DNA of 64,000 nucleotides from Variovorax boronicumulans (GCF_030812215.1 NZ_JAUSSG010000011.1:124001-188000), one strand, 5' to 3'. Shown: positions 1-8,833, counted from the stretch's first letter. Numbers and translations are program-made. The notes: generated from the letters alone by a model not told the origin.

Positions 1-849
1 TCAGAGCTTGAAGGGAATCACTTCCTGGCGTTGCTCGCCGAGACCTTCGATACCGAGCGTCATGACGTCGCCCTTCTTGAGGTACAGCGGCGGCTTCATG
101 CCCATGCCGACACCGGGGGGCGTGCCGGTGGTGATCACGTCGCCGGGCATCAGCGTCATGAACTGGCTCACGTAGCTCACGATCTTGGCCACGGTGAAGA
201 TCATGGTCTTGGTGCTGCCGGTCTGCACGCGCTGGCCGTTCAGGTCGAGCCACATCGAGAGCTTCTGCGGGTTCTCGATTTCGTCGCGCGTCACGAGCCA
301 GGGGCCGAGCGGGCCGAAGGTGTCGCAACCCTTGCCCTTGTCCCAGGTGCCGCCGCGCTCGATCTGGTATTCGCGCTCGCTCACGTCGTTGATGGTGCAG
401 TAGCCGGCCACGTAGTCGAGCGCGCTCTTTTGCGAAACGTAGCGCGCCTGCGTGCCGATGACCACGCCGAGCTCGACTTCCCAGTCGGTCTTGACCGAGC
501 CCTTGGGCAGCATCACCGGGTCGTTCGGGCCCTGGATGCAGCTCGTGGCCTTCATGAAGACCACAGGTTCCTTGGGCACCGGGAGGCCCGATTCGGCCGC
601 ATGGTCCGCGTAGTTCAGGCCGATGGCGATGAACTTGCCGACGTTGGCGACCGGGCTTCCGAAGCGCGGCTTGCCCTTGACCAGCGGCAGCTTGTCCAGC
701 TTCAGCTTGCGCAGCTTGGCAATGGCGGCATCGCCAAGCTGCTCGGGACCGATGTCCTTGACGACGGCGCTCAGGTCGCGCAGCTTGCCGTCTGCGTCGA
801 TGAGGCCGGGCTTCTCCTTGCCGGGGTTGCCATAACGGACGAGTTTCAT
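1..849 (-). CDS. Fumarylacetoacetate hydrolase family protein (2,4-diketo-3-deoxy-sugar acid hydrolase type)
   Basis: A 282-residue FAH-superfamily hydrolase. It has a short N-terminal cap and then the beta-roll core with the metal-binding triad E124, E126 (motif DWEVELG) and D155, followed by the conserved segment around GGTWDKGKGCDTFGPLGP. Members of this subgroup cleave 2,4-diketo-3-deoxy-L-fuconate or L-rhamnonate to pyruvate and L-lactate. Here the assignment rests on the adjoining dehydrogenases and the divergent TRAP/dehydratase operon. The ATG at 847-849 gives the usual family length. It is the last gene of a leftward three-gene unit, 25 bp after the second SDR. The family is clear; the exact substrate is inferred, and another acylpyruvate hydrolase role is possible. 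Confidence 0.85.
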   Translation of the reverse strand: MKLVRYGNPGKEKPGLIDADGKLRDLSAVVKDIGPEQLGDAAIAKLRKLKLDKLPLVKGKPRFGSPVANVGKFIAIGLNYADHAAESGLPVPKEPVVFMKATSCIQGPNDPVMLPKGSVKTDWEVELGVVIGTQARYVSQKSALDYVAGYCTINDVSEREYQIERGGTWDKGKGCDTFGPLGPWLVTRDEIENPQKLSMWLDLNGQRVQTGSTKTMIFTVAKIVSYVSQFMTLMPGDVITTGTPPGVGMGMKPPLYLKKGDVMTLGIEGLGEQRQEVIPFKL

Positions 850-874
850 GCTTTCCTTTCAGTGCATTGAATGA

Positions 875-1621
875 TCAATAAGTGGAGCGGCCACCGGACA
901 GGTCGAAGACCGCGCCGGTGGAGAACGAACAATCTTCGGTGCAGAGCCAGCCGACCATCGCGGCCACCTCTTGCACCGTGCCGAAACGGCCCATGGGTAT
1001 TTTCGACAGCATGAACGCGATGTGCTCGGGCGTCATCTGGTCGAAGATCGCGGTCTTCACCGCGGCGGGCGTCACGCAGTTGACGCGGATGCCGGTGTCG
1101 GCCAGCTCCTTGCCGAGCGACTTGGTGATGCCGATCACCGCCGCCTTGCTCGCGCTGTAGGCGCTGGCGTTGGGATTGCCCTCCTTGCCCGCCACCGAAG
1201 CGATATTGACGATGCGGCCATAGCCCTGCTTGCGCATCTGCCCGACCACCTCGCGGCAGCAGAGGAACACGCCGTTGATGTTGACCTCCATCACCTGGCG
1301 CCAGTCGTCCACCGGGTAGTCCCACAGCTTCACATTGGGGCCGGTGATTCCGGCGCTGTTGACCAGCGCGTCGATGCGCCCCGCATGCGCGAGCGTCGCG
1401 GCCACGGCCTTGGCGACCGAAGGCTGCTGCGACACATCGACCTTCAGCGCAAAGGCCTTCTCGCCGAGCGACTGTGCCGCCTGGTTCGCGGCCGCCTCGT
1501 CGCGGTCCCACAGCGTGACGCTGCCGCCCGAAGTCACCAGCCGCTGCGCGATACCGAACCCCAGGCCCGTGGCGCCGCCGGTGATGACCGCGTGCCGGCC
1601 GGTGAAGTCGAGCTGGTTCAT
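875..1621 (-). CDS. SDR family oxidoreductase (sugar or sugar-acid dehydrogenase)
   Basis: A classical short-chain dehydrogenase of 248 residues. The NAD(P)-binding glycine motif GGATGLG is at 15-21, NSAG at 88-91, and the catalytic S142, Y155 and K159 (YSASK) are all present. The start is the ATG at 1619-1621, which overlaps the stop of the upstream SDR gene by four bases (ATGA), so the two are translationally coupled. A longer frame upstream of this ATG only runs through the neighbouring gene. In related loci one SDR oxidises the free sugar at C1 and another oxidises the 2-keto-3-deoxy acid; which role this one has cannot be read from sequence alone. Confidence 0.85.
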   Translation of the reverse strand: MNQLDFTGRHAVITGGATGLGFGIAQRLVTSGGSVTLWDRDEAAANQAAQSLGEKAFALKVDVSQQPSVAKAVAATLAHAGRIDALVNSAGITGPNVKLWDYPVDDWRQVMEVNINGVFLCCREVVGQMRKQGYGRIVNIASVAGKEGNPNASAYSASKAAVIGITKSLGKELADTGIRVNCVTPAAVKTAIFDQMTPEHIAFMLSKIPMGRFGTVQEVAAMVGWLCTEDCSFSTGAVFDLSGGRSTY

Positions 1622-2352
1622 ATGGTGATGCCGCCGTCGACGGTGAAGAACTGGCCGGTCGCGAAGATCGATTCGTCGCTCGCGAGGAACACGACCACGG
1701 GCGCAATCTCTTCCGCCTGCGCGAGCCGGCCCATCGGCTGGCGCGCGATGAAGGCCTTGCGGGCTTCCTCGGGGTCGGCGTTGGCGTTGATGCGGTCGCC
1801 GAGCGACGGCGTATCGACCGTGCCCGGGCACACCGCATTGCAGCGAATGCCCTTGGCCACGTAGTCGGCCGCCACGCTCTTGGTGAGACCGAGCACCGCG
1901 GCCTTGGTGGTGCCGTAGACGAAACGGTTGGGCAGGCCCTTCATGCTGGAGCACACGCTCGCCATGTTGATGATGCTGCCGCGCCCCGCCTTCAGCATGC
2001 CGGGGAGCACAGCCTGGATGGTCCACATCTGGGCGCGCACGTTGAGCGCGAAGGCGAAGGCCAGGTCGTCGTCGCTCGCCTGCTCGATGGTGCCGTTGTG
2101 CACCACGCCCGCGCAGTTGAAGAGCACGTCGAGCGCAGGCAGCTTCGCGAACAGTGCGCCGATGGCCGCCTTGTCGAGCACGTCGAGCTTCACGGCGGTG
2201 ACGTTCGCGACGCCGGCGTAGCGCTCCAGCAGCTTCTCGTTGACGTCGGTGGCCCAGACCTGGGCGCCCTCCGCGGCGAGCGCCAATACGCTCGCGTGGC
2301 CGATGCCCTGACCGGCTGCTGTGACGAGCGCGGTCTTTCCCTTCAGTCTCAT
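1618..2352 (-). CDS. SDR family oxidoreductase, DHRS6-like (probable 2-keto-3-deoxy-sugar-acid dehydrogenase)
   Basis: A 244-residue short-chain dehydrogenase with AAGQGIG at 12-18, NCAG at 79-82, and catalytic S132, Y146 and K150. The overall sequence, with the short N terminus and the segment around PGTVDTPSL, resembles the DHRS6/BDH2 group. That group includes bacterial 2-keto-3-deoxy-L-fuconate dehydrogenases, which make the diketo acid split by FAH hydrolases such as the one two genes downstream. First gene of the leftward unit; the divergent promoter region with the GntR gene lies just upstream. The group assignment is recognition by eye, so the substrate is tentative. Confidence 0.82.
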   Translation of the reverse strand: MRLKGKTALVTAAGQGIGHASVLALAAEGAQVWATDVNEKLLERYAGVANVTAVKLDVLDKAAIGALFAKLPALDVLFNCAGVVHNGTIEQASDDDLAFAFALNVRAQMWTIQAVLPGMLKAGRGSIINMASVCSSMKGLPNRFVYGTTKAAVLGLTKSVAADYVAKGIRCNAVCPGTVDTPSLGDRINANADPEEARKAFIARQPMGRLAQAEEIAPVVVFLASDESIFATGQFFTVDGGITI

Positions 2353-2407
2353 GGATGTCTCCGATTCGGGTTTGGCCCGATGGGTGACACGGGCGACACA
2401 TCGTATT

Positions 2408-2443
2408 CTGAATTGGCCTTACCACTTGTCCAATTCAGGACAA
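2408..2443. promoter_or_regulatory. Two interleaved inverted repeats, candidate GntR operators
   Basis: In the gap between the divergent SDR and gntR genes, CTGAATTGG (2408-2416) and CCAATTCAG (2430-2438) form a perfect 9-bp inverted repeat with a 13-bp spacer. TTGTCC-AATTCA-GGACAA (2426-2443) forms a second one that shares the right arm of the first. FCD-type GntR regulators bind short palindromes next to their own gene, so these are the natural operator candidates. The operator role is inferred. Confidence 0.5.
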
Positions 2444-2473
2444 CCCTTAAACCCTGCCCGCTCTCCACCCCTC

Positions 2474-3181
2474 GTGCCCCTCCAGACCGTCGAACCCCAG
2501 CGTCTCTATCGCCAGATCGCCGACCAGCTGCGCGCGCTGATCGCCAAGGGCGAGTTCGCCGTGGGCGCACGCCTGCCCGCCGAGCGCGACCTCGCCAAGC
2601 AGCTCGGCGTGAGCCGCCCTTCGGTGCGCGAGGCGCTGATCGCGCTGGAAGTCGAGGGCTGGGTCGAGGTGCGCACGGGCTCCGGCGTGTACGTGCTCGA
2701 CCGCTCTCACCGTGCTGCGGCGCCGGTCGCGCCCACCGAGTGGGGGCCGCTGGAGCTGATCCGCGCGCGCCGCGTGATCGAGGGCGAAACGGCCGCCATT
2801 GCCGCCACCGCCGGCAAGCGCAAGGACGTCGACGCGATGACGCGCGCCATCGAGGTCATGCGCGAGATGGCCGACCGCAACGTGATGCCGCTGGAGGGCG
2901 ACCGCGCCTTCCACCTCGCCGTCGTCAATGCCAGCGGCAACGTCGTGCTGGTCGAGACGGTGCAGAACTTCTGGGACTCGCGCAAGGGCCCGATCTTCAC
3001 GCGCCTGGGCGGCTACTTCGAGAACGTGTCTTCCTGGCGCTCGGCCATCACCGAGCACGAGGCCATCCGCGATGCGGTGGCCGCCCGCGACGCCGAGGGC
3101 GCGCGTGCCGCGATGCACGCGCACATGGACAAGTCGCACCAGAGATTCAGCGCGAGCTGGCGACGCGCGAAGCCTTCCTGA
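2474..3181 (+). CDS. GntR family transcriptional regulator, FCD (FadR-type) subgroup
   Basis: A 235-residue regulator. The N-terminal winged helix (residues about 10-75) contains LPAERDLAKQLGVSRPSVREAL, and a C-terminal all-helical FCD ligand domain follows with the usual acidic and histidine metal/ligand positions (RAFHLAVV, ITEHEAI). I place the start at the GTG at 2474 because longer versions would read back through the operator repeats and into the divergent gene; no strong ribosome site is visible. It is transcribed with the TRAP genes and divergently from the SDR/FAH unit, so it probably represses both until a pathway sugar acid is bound. Confidence 0.85.
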   Translation: MPLQTVEPQRLYRQIADQLRALIAKGEFAVGARLPAERDLAKQLGVSRPSVREALIALEVEGWVEVRTGSGVYVLDRSHRAAAPVAPTEWGPLELIRARRVIEGETAAIAATAGKRKDVDAMTRAIEVMREMADRNVMPLEGDRAFHLAVVNASGNVVLVETVQNFWDSRKGPIFTRLGGYFENVSSWRSAITEHEAIRDAVAARDAEGARAAMHAHMDKSHQRFSASWRRAKPS

Positions 3182-3226
3182 TTTCTCGCCAGCATCCCTG
3201 CCATTACTACAACGGAGACAAGCCAC

Positions 3227-4237
3227 ATGATCAGCAGCAAGAACAGCAGCAAACGCACCGCCCTCAAGGCCCTGGCCGCCTGCGCCCTCGCGGCCGGCGC
3301 GCTGGGCATCGCGGGCATCGCCTCGGCGCAGACCAAGCTCAAGTGGGCGCACGTCTACGAGACCTCGGAGCCGTTCCACAAGTATTCGGTGTGGGCCGCC
3401 GAGGAGATCAAGAAGCGCACCAACGGCAAGTACGACATCCAGGTGTTCCCCGCTTCCACGCTCGGCAAGGAAGCCGACATCAACCAGGGCCTGACGCTGG
3501 GCACGGTCGACATCATCCTGTCGGGCGCGAGCTTCGCGGGACGCACCTACACGCCGCTGGCGATCTCGTACTTTCCCTTCATCTTCCGCGATGCCGAGCA
3601 CCAGCTGAAGTACGCCAAGAGCGACGTTTTCAACGAGCTCGCCAAGGGCTACGACGACAAGAGCGGCAACCACATCACCGCGCTCAGCTACTACGGCGCA
3701 CGCCACGTGACATCGAGCGCGGCGCGGCCGGTGAGCAAGCCCGAGGACATGAAGGGCCTGAAGATCCGCGTGCCCGATGCGCCGGCCTACCTCGCCTTCC
3801 CGAAGGCGCTGGGCGCCAACCCGACGCCCATCGCGTTCGCCGAGGTGTACCTGGCCCTGCAGAACAACACGGTCGATGCGCAGGAGAACCCGCTGCCCAC
3901 CATCGAGGCCAAGAAGTTCTTCGAGGTGCAGAAGAACATTTCGCTGACCGGCCACATCGTCGATTCGCTGCTCACGATCTGCTCGGGGCAGCTGTGGGGC
4001 AAGCTCTCGGCCGATGAAAAGAAGATCTTCACCGACGTGATGCAGGAAGCCGCCGAGAAGACCGGGCGCGAAATCATCGCGTCGGAGACGCGCCTCGTGG
4101 AAGAGTTCAAGAAGAAGGGCAACAACGTGATCACGGTCGACAAGAACGCGTTCCGCGAAGCGGTGCTCAAGGCGACCAAGCCCACTGACCAGGGCTATCG
4201 CCAGCAGGACTACGACCGCATCCTGGCGATCAAATGA
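3227..4237 (+). CDS. TRAP transporter substrate-binding protein, DctP family
   Basis: A 336-residue periplasmic solute receptor. The first 34 residues are a Sec signal peptide (basic start, alanine-rich core, ASA cleavage site before QTKLKW). The mature part carries the DctP fold, including the stretch KGLKIRVPDAPAYLAFPKAL, where the conserved arginine that clamps the substrate carboxylate lies. This implies an acidic sugar or similar carboxylate. Ribosome site GGAGACA precedes the ATG. It is followed by a structured intergenic repeat and then the two membrane subunits, so the receptor can be made in excess over the permease. Confidence 0.9.
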   Translation: MISSKNSSKRTALKALAACALAAGALGIAGIASAQTKLKWAHVYETSEPFHKYSVWAAEEIKKRTNGKYDIQVFPASTLGKEADINQGLTLGTVDIILSGASFAGRTYTPLAISYFPFIFRDAEHQLKYAKSDVFNELAKGYDDKSGNHITALSYYGARHVTSSAARPVSKPEDMKGLKIRVPDAPAYLAFPKALGANPTPIAFAEVYLALQNNTVDAQENPLPTIEAKKFFEVQKNISLTGHIVDSLLTICSGQLWGKLSADEKKIFTDVMQEAAEKTGREIIASETRLVEEFKKKGNNVITVDKNAFREAVLKATKPTDQGYRQQDYDRILAIK

Positions 4238-4241
4238 GCTA

Positions 4242-4335
4242 ACCCCCAGGCTGCGCGCACTGCGTGTCGCTTCTCCAACCCCCTTGCAGGGGGCGATACC
4301 AGAGGCCCGGCAAAGCCGGTTCCTCGGTATCCCCA
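4242..4335. repeat. Structured intergenic repeat, copy A (second copy at 45426-45519)
   Basis: About 94 bp between the TRAP receptor and small permease genes, closely matching 45426-45519. It holds three stem-loops: CCCCC-TTGCA-GGGGG (4279-4293); an outer stem GATACC (4295-4300) with GGTATC (4326-4331), extended by GAGG/CCTC; and CCGGC-AAA-GCCGG at its tip. In the other copy the outer stem is GACACC/GGTGTC and the extension is GTGG/CCAC. Both differences keep the pairing, so the folded form appears to be what is conserved. No open frame of its own is supported. Confidence 0.8.
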
Positions 4336-4365
4336 TGAAATACCCATCGCACCATCTGGAGCTGT

Positions 4366-4923
4366 ATGACTGAGCAAAAGATCATCGACGACGAAGGCCA
4401 CTTCCACGCGGAAGACGAGGTGGTCGACCTGTCGGGCACCATCGCCGAAGGCTGGATCTCGCTGGCCGTCTTCTGGCTCCTGGGCCTCACGGTCTTCTAC
4501 CAGTTCATCACGCGCTACGTGATGAACGACTCGGCGGCCTGGACGGAGGAAGTGGCGCGCTACCTGCTCATCGGCGTCGTCTTCATCGGCGCGGCGGTGG
4601 GCGTGGCGAAGAACAACCAGATCCAGGTCGACTTCTTCTACCGCCACATGCCGCGCGCCATGGGCCGCGTGCTCTCGATGGCGGTGGATGTGCTGCGCAC
4701 CGCCTTCTTCGTGGCTGCGGTGGTCATGACGGTGCAGATGATGATGAAGATCGGCAACCAGACGCGCATGACCCTCGTCGACCTGCCGATGAACTTCGTC
4801 TACGCGCTCTGCGTGTTCGGCTTCGCCGCGATGGCGTGGCGCTCGCTGCAGGTGCTGCGCATCCACTGGAAGCGCGGCTACAGCGTGCTGGAGCAGCCCG
4901 AGTCGACGCTCTCCGACCGTTGA
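4366..4923 (+). CDS. TRAP transporter small permease subunit, DctQ family
   Basis: A 185-residue membrane protein with four predicted transmembrane helices (about residues 28-50, 63-80, 104-124 and 144-162) and the DctQ signature NDSAAWTEEVARYLL in the first loop. It forms the small integral-membrane partner of the sodium-driven TRAP importer with the receptor upstream and DctM downstream. GGAG lies eight bases before the ATG. The N-terminal 25 residues are acidic and cytoplasmic. Confidence 0.88.
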   Translation: MTEQKIIDDEGHFHAEDEVVDLSGTIAEGWISLAVFWLLGLTVFYQFITRYVMNDSAAWTEEVARYLLIGVVFIGAAVGVAKNNQIQVDFFYRHMPRAMGRVLSMAVDVLRTAFFVAAVVMTVQMMMKIGNQTRMTLVDLPMNFVYALCVFGFAAMAWRSLQVLRIHWKRGYSVLEQPESTLSDR

Positions 4924-4956
4924 CCCCCGGCGCTGCAACGACCAAGAAAAAGACCC

Positions 4957-6354
4957 ATGCTGAAAATCATCTTCCTGTTCTTCATGGCCGGCGGCATTCC
5001 GGTGGCCATCGCCATGGCCGGCGCCTCGCTGGTCTACATCCTGGTGAGCGACAGCACGCTGCCGCCCTTCGTGGTGATCCACCGGATGGTGAGCGGCATC
5101 GACAGCTTTCCGCTGCTGGCCGTGCCCTTCTTCATCCTGGCCGGCAACCTGATGAACAACGCGGGCATCACCACCCGCATCTACAACTTCGCGCTCGCGC
5201 TGGTGGGCTGGCTCAAGGGCGGGCTGGGCCATGTGAACGTGCTGGGCTCGGTGATCTTCGCGGGCATGAGCGGCACTGCCATCGCGGACGCCGCGGGCCT
5301 GGGCACCATCGAGATCAAGGCGATGAAGGAGCACGGCTACTCGACCGAGTTCGCCGTGGGCGTGACGGCCGCATCGGCGACGCTGGGACCGATCATTCCG
5401 CCGAGCCTGCCGTTCGTGATCTACGGAATGATGGCCAACGTGTCGGTGGGCGCGCTGTTCCTGGCGGGCCTCTTGCCCGGCGCGCTGATGGCGATTCTGA
5501 TGATGCTCACGGTGGCCTACTATGCGCACAAGAACAAGTGGGGCGCGGACGTCAAGTTCTCGAGCACCCGGCTCTTCAAGGCGCTGATGGAGCTGGCCGT
5601 GGTGATCGGCTGGCCGCTGCTGCTGTGGCTGCTGGTGGTCAAGCTCGGCACGCCGCCGCAGCTCACGGTGTTCGCGGGGCTGGCCTCGCTCTTCGTGCTC
5701 GACAAGATCTTCAGCTTCGAGGCGCTGCTGCCCATCATGACGCCGGTGCTGCTGATCGGCGGCATGACGACCGGCCTCTTCACGCCCACCGAAGGCGCCA
5801 TCGCAGCCTGCGTGTGGGCCATGATCCTGGGCTTCGCGTGGTACCGCACGCTCTCGTGGAAGATGTTCGTGAAGGTGTGCCTGGACACCGTCGAGACCAC
5901 GAGCACGGTGCTCTTCATCGTGGCGGCGGCATCGATCTTCGGCTGGATGCTGACGGCCACCGGCGTCACCACCGACATCGCCGCCTGGGTGCTGGGCTTC
6001 ACCAAGGAGGCATGGGTCTTCCTGCTGCTGGCCAACCTGCTGATGCTCTTCGTGGGCTGCTTCCTGGAGCCGACCGCGGCCATCACCATCCTCGTGCCGA
6101 TCCTGCTGCCCATTGCCACGCAGCTGGGCGTGGACCCGATCCACTTCGGGCTGGTGATGGTGCTCAACCTCATGATCGGCCTGTTGCACCCACCCATGGG
6201 CATGGTGCTCTTCGTGCTGGCGCGCGTGGCGGGGCTGAGCTTCGAACGCACGACGATGGCGATCCTTCCCTGGCTCGTGCCGCTCCTGCTGAGCCTGGGC
6301 GTGATCACCTACATGCCCAACCTCGTGCTCTGGCTGCCCAAGATGTTCTTCTGA
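4957..6354 (+). CDS. TRAP transporter large permease subunit, DctM family
   Basis: A 465-residue polytopic membrane protein with about twelve hydrophobic helices, the full length for DctM. It contains the typical motifs GMSGTAIADAAGLGTIEI, LGPIIPPSLPFVIYG and TGLFTPTEGAIAA, which belong to the two re-entrant hairpins of the sodium-coupled transport core. It is the third component of the importer and is followed two bases after its stop by the UxaA-family dehydratase, so transport and catabolism are made together. Confidence 0.92.
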   Translation: MLKIIFLFFMAGGIPVAIAMAGASLVYILVSDSTLPPFVVIHRMVSGIDSFPLLAVPFFILAGNLMNNAGITTRIYNFALALVGWLKGGLGHVNVLGSVIFAGMSGTAIADAAGLGTIEIKAMKEHGYSTEFAVGVTAASATLGPIIPPSLPFVIYGMMANVSVGALFLAGLLPGALMAILMMLTVAYYAHKNKWGADVKFSSTRLFKALMELAVVIGWPLLLWLLVVKLGTPPQLTVFAGLASLFVLDKIFSFEALLPIMTPVLLIGGMTTGLFTPTEGAIAACVWAMILGFAWYRTLSWKMFVKVCLDTVETTSTVLFIVAAASIFGWMLTATGVTTDIAAWVLGFTKEAWVFLLLANLLMLFVGCFLEPTAAITILVPILLPIATQLGVDPIHFGLVMVLNLMIGLLHPPMGMVLFVLARVAGLSFERTTMAILPWLVPLLLSLGVITYMPNLVLWLPKMFF

Positions 6355-6356
6355 CC

Positions 6357-7883
6357 ATGACTCCCTATATCCGACTCCATCCCGCCGACGACGTCGTCAT
6401 CGCGCGCTCGCAACTGCTGGGCGGCACGCTCGTCGAGAACGTGGCCGTGCGCGGCCTGATCCCGCCGGGCCACAAGGTCGCGATGCGCGCCATTGCGCAG
6501 GGCGAGCCGGTGCGGCGCTACAACCAGATCATCGGTTTCGCGAGCAAGGCCATCGCGCCCGGCGAGCACGTGCACACGCAGAACCTGAACATGGGCCCCG
6601 ACAAAGGCGACTTCGAGCGCGACTACGCCTTCGGCGCCGACGTGAAGCCCGCGCCCGCCAGGCGCGAGACCACCTTCATGGGCATCAAGCGCGCCGACGG
6701 CCGCGTGGCCACGCGCAACTACATCGGCGTGCTCACCAGCGTGAACTGCTCGGCCACGGCTGCGCGCGCGATCGCGGACCACTTCTCGCGCAAGACCAAC
6801 CCGTCGGCGCTCGCGGCGTTTCCGAACGTCGACGGCGTGATCGCTCTCACGCACGGCACGGGCTGCGGCATGGACACGCAGGGCATGGGCATGCAGATCC
6901 TGGAACGCACGCTCACCGGCTACGCCACGCACGCGAACTTCGCGGGCGTGCTGGTCGTCGGGCTCGGCTGCGAGGCCAACCAGATCAACGCGTGGCTCGC
7001 GACCGGCCACCTGGCCGAGGGCGAGAACTTCCGCACCTTCAACATCCAGGACACGGGCGGCACGCGCAAGACGGTCGAAAAAGGCGTGGCGCTCATCAAC
7101 GAGATGCTGCCGCGCGCCAATGCGGTCAAGCGCGAGCCGTGCAGCGCAGCACACATCACCATCGGGCTGCAATGCGGCGGCTCGGACGGCTACTCGGGCA
7201 TCAGCGCCAACCCCGCCCTTGGTGCGGCGGTCGACCTGCTGGTGGCGCACGGCGGCACGGCCATCCTCAGCGAAACGCCCGAGGTCTACGGTGCGGAGCA
7301 CCTGCTCACCCGCCGCGCGGTGAAGCGCGAGGTGGGCCAGAAGCTCGTGGACCGCATCAAGTGGTGGGAGCACTACACCGAGATCAACGAGGGCGAGATG
7401 AACAACAACCCCTCGCCGGGCAACAAGACGGGCGGGTTGACCACCATCCTGGAGAAGTCGCTGGGCGCGGTCGCCAAGGGCGGCACGAGCAACCTGGAGG
7501 CGGTGTACGAATACGCGGAACCCGTCAGTGCACACGGCTTCGTCTACATGGACACGCCGGGCTACGACCCGGTGAGCGCCACGGGCCAGGTGGCCGGCGG
7601 CGCGAACCTCATCTGCTTCACCACCGGGCGCGGCTCGGCCTACGGCTGCGCGCCCTCGCCCTCGCTCAAGCTCGCGACCAACTCGGCGCTGTGGCAGCGG
7701 CAGGAAGAAGACATGGACATCAACTGCGGCGAGATCGTCGACGGCACAGCCTCGATCCAGGAGATGGGGCAGCGCATCTTCGAGCTGGTGCTGGCCACCG
7801 CGTCGGGTGCGCAGTCGAAGAGCGAGCAGCACGGCTACGGGCAGAACGAATTCGTGCCCTGGCAAGTCGGCGCGGTGATGTGA
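6357..7883 (+). CDS. UxaA family dehydratase (altronate/galactarate dehydratase type)
   Basis: A 508-residue full-length UxaA protein. The N-terminal SAF domain covers residues 1 to about 95, followed by the central and C-terminal dehydratase domains with the metal-site motifs THGTGCGM, GLGCEANQ and LQCGGSDGYSGISANP. Family members remove water from aldonic or aldaric acids to give 2-keto-3-deoxy acids. The ATG at 6357 lies two bases after the dctM stop; an open frame further upstream only shadows dctM. In this locus it most likely dehydrates the sugar acid made by the lactonase. Whether the substrate is altronate-like or a 6-deoxy acid such as fuconate cannot be told from the sequence. Confidence 0.88.
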   Translation: MTPYIRLHPADDVVIARSQLLGGTLVENVAVRGLIPPGHKVAMRAIAQGEPVRRYNQIIGFASKAIAPGEHVHTQNLNMGPDKGDFERDYAFGADVKPAPARRETTFMGIKRADGRVATRNYIGVLTSVNCSATAARAIADHFSRKTNPSALAAFPNVDGVIALTHGTGCGMDTQGMGMQILERTLTGYATHANFAGVLVVGLGCEANQINAWLATGHLAEGENFRTFNIQDTGGTRKTVEKGVALINEMLPRANAVKREPCSAAHITIGLQCGGSDGYSGISANPALGAAVDLLVAHGGTAILSETPEVYGAEHLLTRRAVKREVGQKLVDRIKWWEHYTEINEGEMNNNPSPGNKTGGLTTILEKSLGAVAKGGTSNLEAVYEYAEPVSAHGFVYMDTPGYDPVSATGQVAGGANLICFTTGRGSAYGCAPSPSLKLATNSALWQRQEEDMDINCGEIVDGTASIQEMGQRIFELVLATASGAQSKSEQHGYGQNEFVPWQVGAVM

Positions 7884-7897
7884 GCACGGTGCAGGCC

Positions 7898-8830
7898 ATG
7901 GCAACACTCCCCTTCGGCTTCCTGGAAGGCACCGGCTTCGAACGGCTGGATGCGCGTTTCAACCCCTGCATCCCCGGCCCCGAGCGCGTCGAGCGGCTGT
8001 GGACCGGCGCGCGCTGGTGCGAGGGACCGGTGTGGTTCGGCGCACACCGCACGCTCCTGTGGTCGGACATTCCGAACAACCGCATGCTGCGCTACGACGA
8101 GGTGAACGGCACGGTCGGCATCTTCCGCGAGCCGTCGAACAACACGAACGGCCACACGGTGGACCGCAAAGGCCGGCTCGTGAGCTGCGAACACCTCACG
8201 CGGCGCGTGACGCGCACCGAGCACGACGGATCGATCACCGTGCTGGCCTCGCATTGGCAAGGCAAGCGCCTCAATTCGCCCAACGACGTGGTGGTGCATT
8301 CGGACGGCGGCGTGTGGTTCACCGACCCGAGCTACGGCATCCTCTCGGACTACGAGGGCCTGCGCGCGGAGAGCGAGATCGGCGCCTGCTACGTCTACCG
8401 CATCGACCCCGTGAGCGGCAACGTCGAGCGCATGGCCGACGACTTCGTGAAGCCCAACGGCCTCGCGTTCTCGCCCGACGAATCGCTGCTCTACATCGCC
8501 GACACCGGCGCGAGCCACATGAAGGACGGGCCGCGGCACATCCGCCGCTTCAAGGTGGGCACCGACGGTCGCTCCTTGAGCGGCGGCGAGGTGTTCGCCG
8601 AATGCACGAGCGGCATGTTCGACGGATTTCGCCTCGACACCGAAGGCAGCATCTGGACCAGCGCGCTCGACGGCGTGCACGCCTATCACCCCGACGGCAC
8701 GCTGCTCGGCAAGATCCTCCTGCCCGAGCGCGTGGCGAACGTCTGCTTCGGCGGACCCAAGCGCAACCGGCTTTTCATCTGCGCGACGACGTCGCTCTAC
8801 GCCATCACGCTGAACGCGAAAGGGGTCTGA
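7898..8830 (+). CDS. SMP-30/gluconolactonase family lactonase
   Basis: A 310-residue six-bladed beta-propeller lactonase. Metal ligands are recognisable: the glutamate in WCEGPVW near residue 41, the asparagine in LNSPNDVVV near 129 and the aspartate in IADTG near 204. It opens sugar lactones to the acid, feeding the dehydratase just upstream. The ATG at 7898 lacks a good ribosome site. A GTG at 7880 that overlaps the uxaA stop (GTGA) is an equally plausible coupled start and would add six residues. The next gene follows after three bases. Confidence 0.87.
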   Translation: MATLPFGFLEGTGFERLDARFNPCIPGPERVERLWTGARWCEGPVWFGAHRTLLWSDIPNNRMLRYDEVNGTVGIFREPSNNTNGHTVDRKGRLVSCEHLTRRVTRTEHDGSITVLASHWQGKRLNSPNDVVVHSDGGVWFTDPSYGILSDYEGLRAESEIGACYVYRIDPVSGNVERMADDFVKPNGLAFSPDESLLYIADTGASHMKDGPRHIRRFKVGTDGRSLSGGEVFAECTSGMFDGFRLDTEGSIWTSALDGVHAYHPDGTLLGKILLPERVANVCFGGPKRNRLFICATTSLYAITLNAKGV

Positions 8831-8833
8831 CCC

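Noticed and set aside
4239..4490. Small minus-strand frame through the structured repeat (similar peptide also possible at 45246-45602)
   Set aside because: The shared peptide is explained by the shared repeat DNA; both frames run on into real genes antisense.
4210..6189. Long minus-strand frame opposite the TRAP permease genes
   Set aside because: Low-complexity His/Arg/Glu-rich sequence, antisense to DctQ and DctM, with no recognisable motif.
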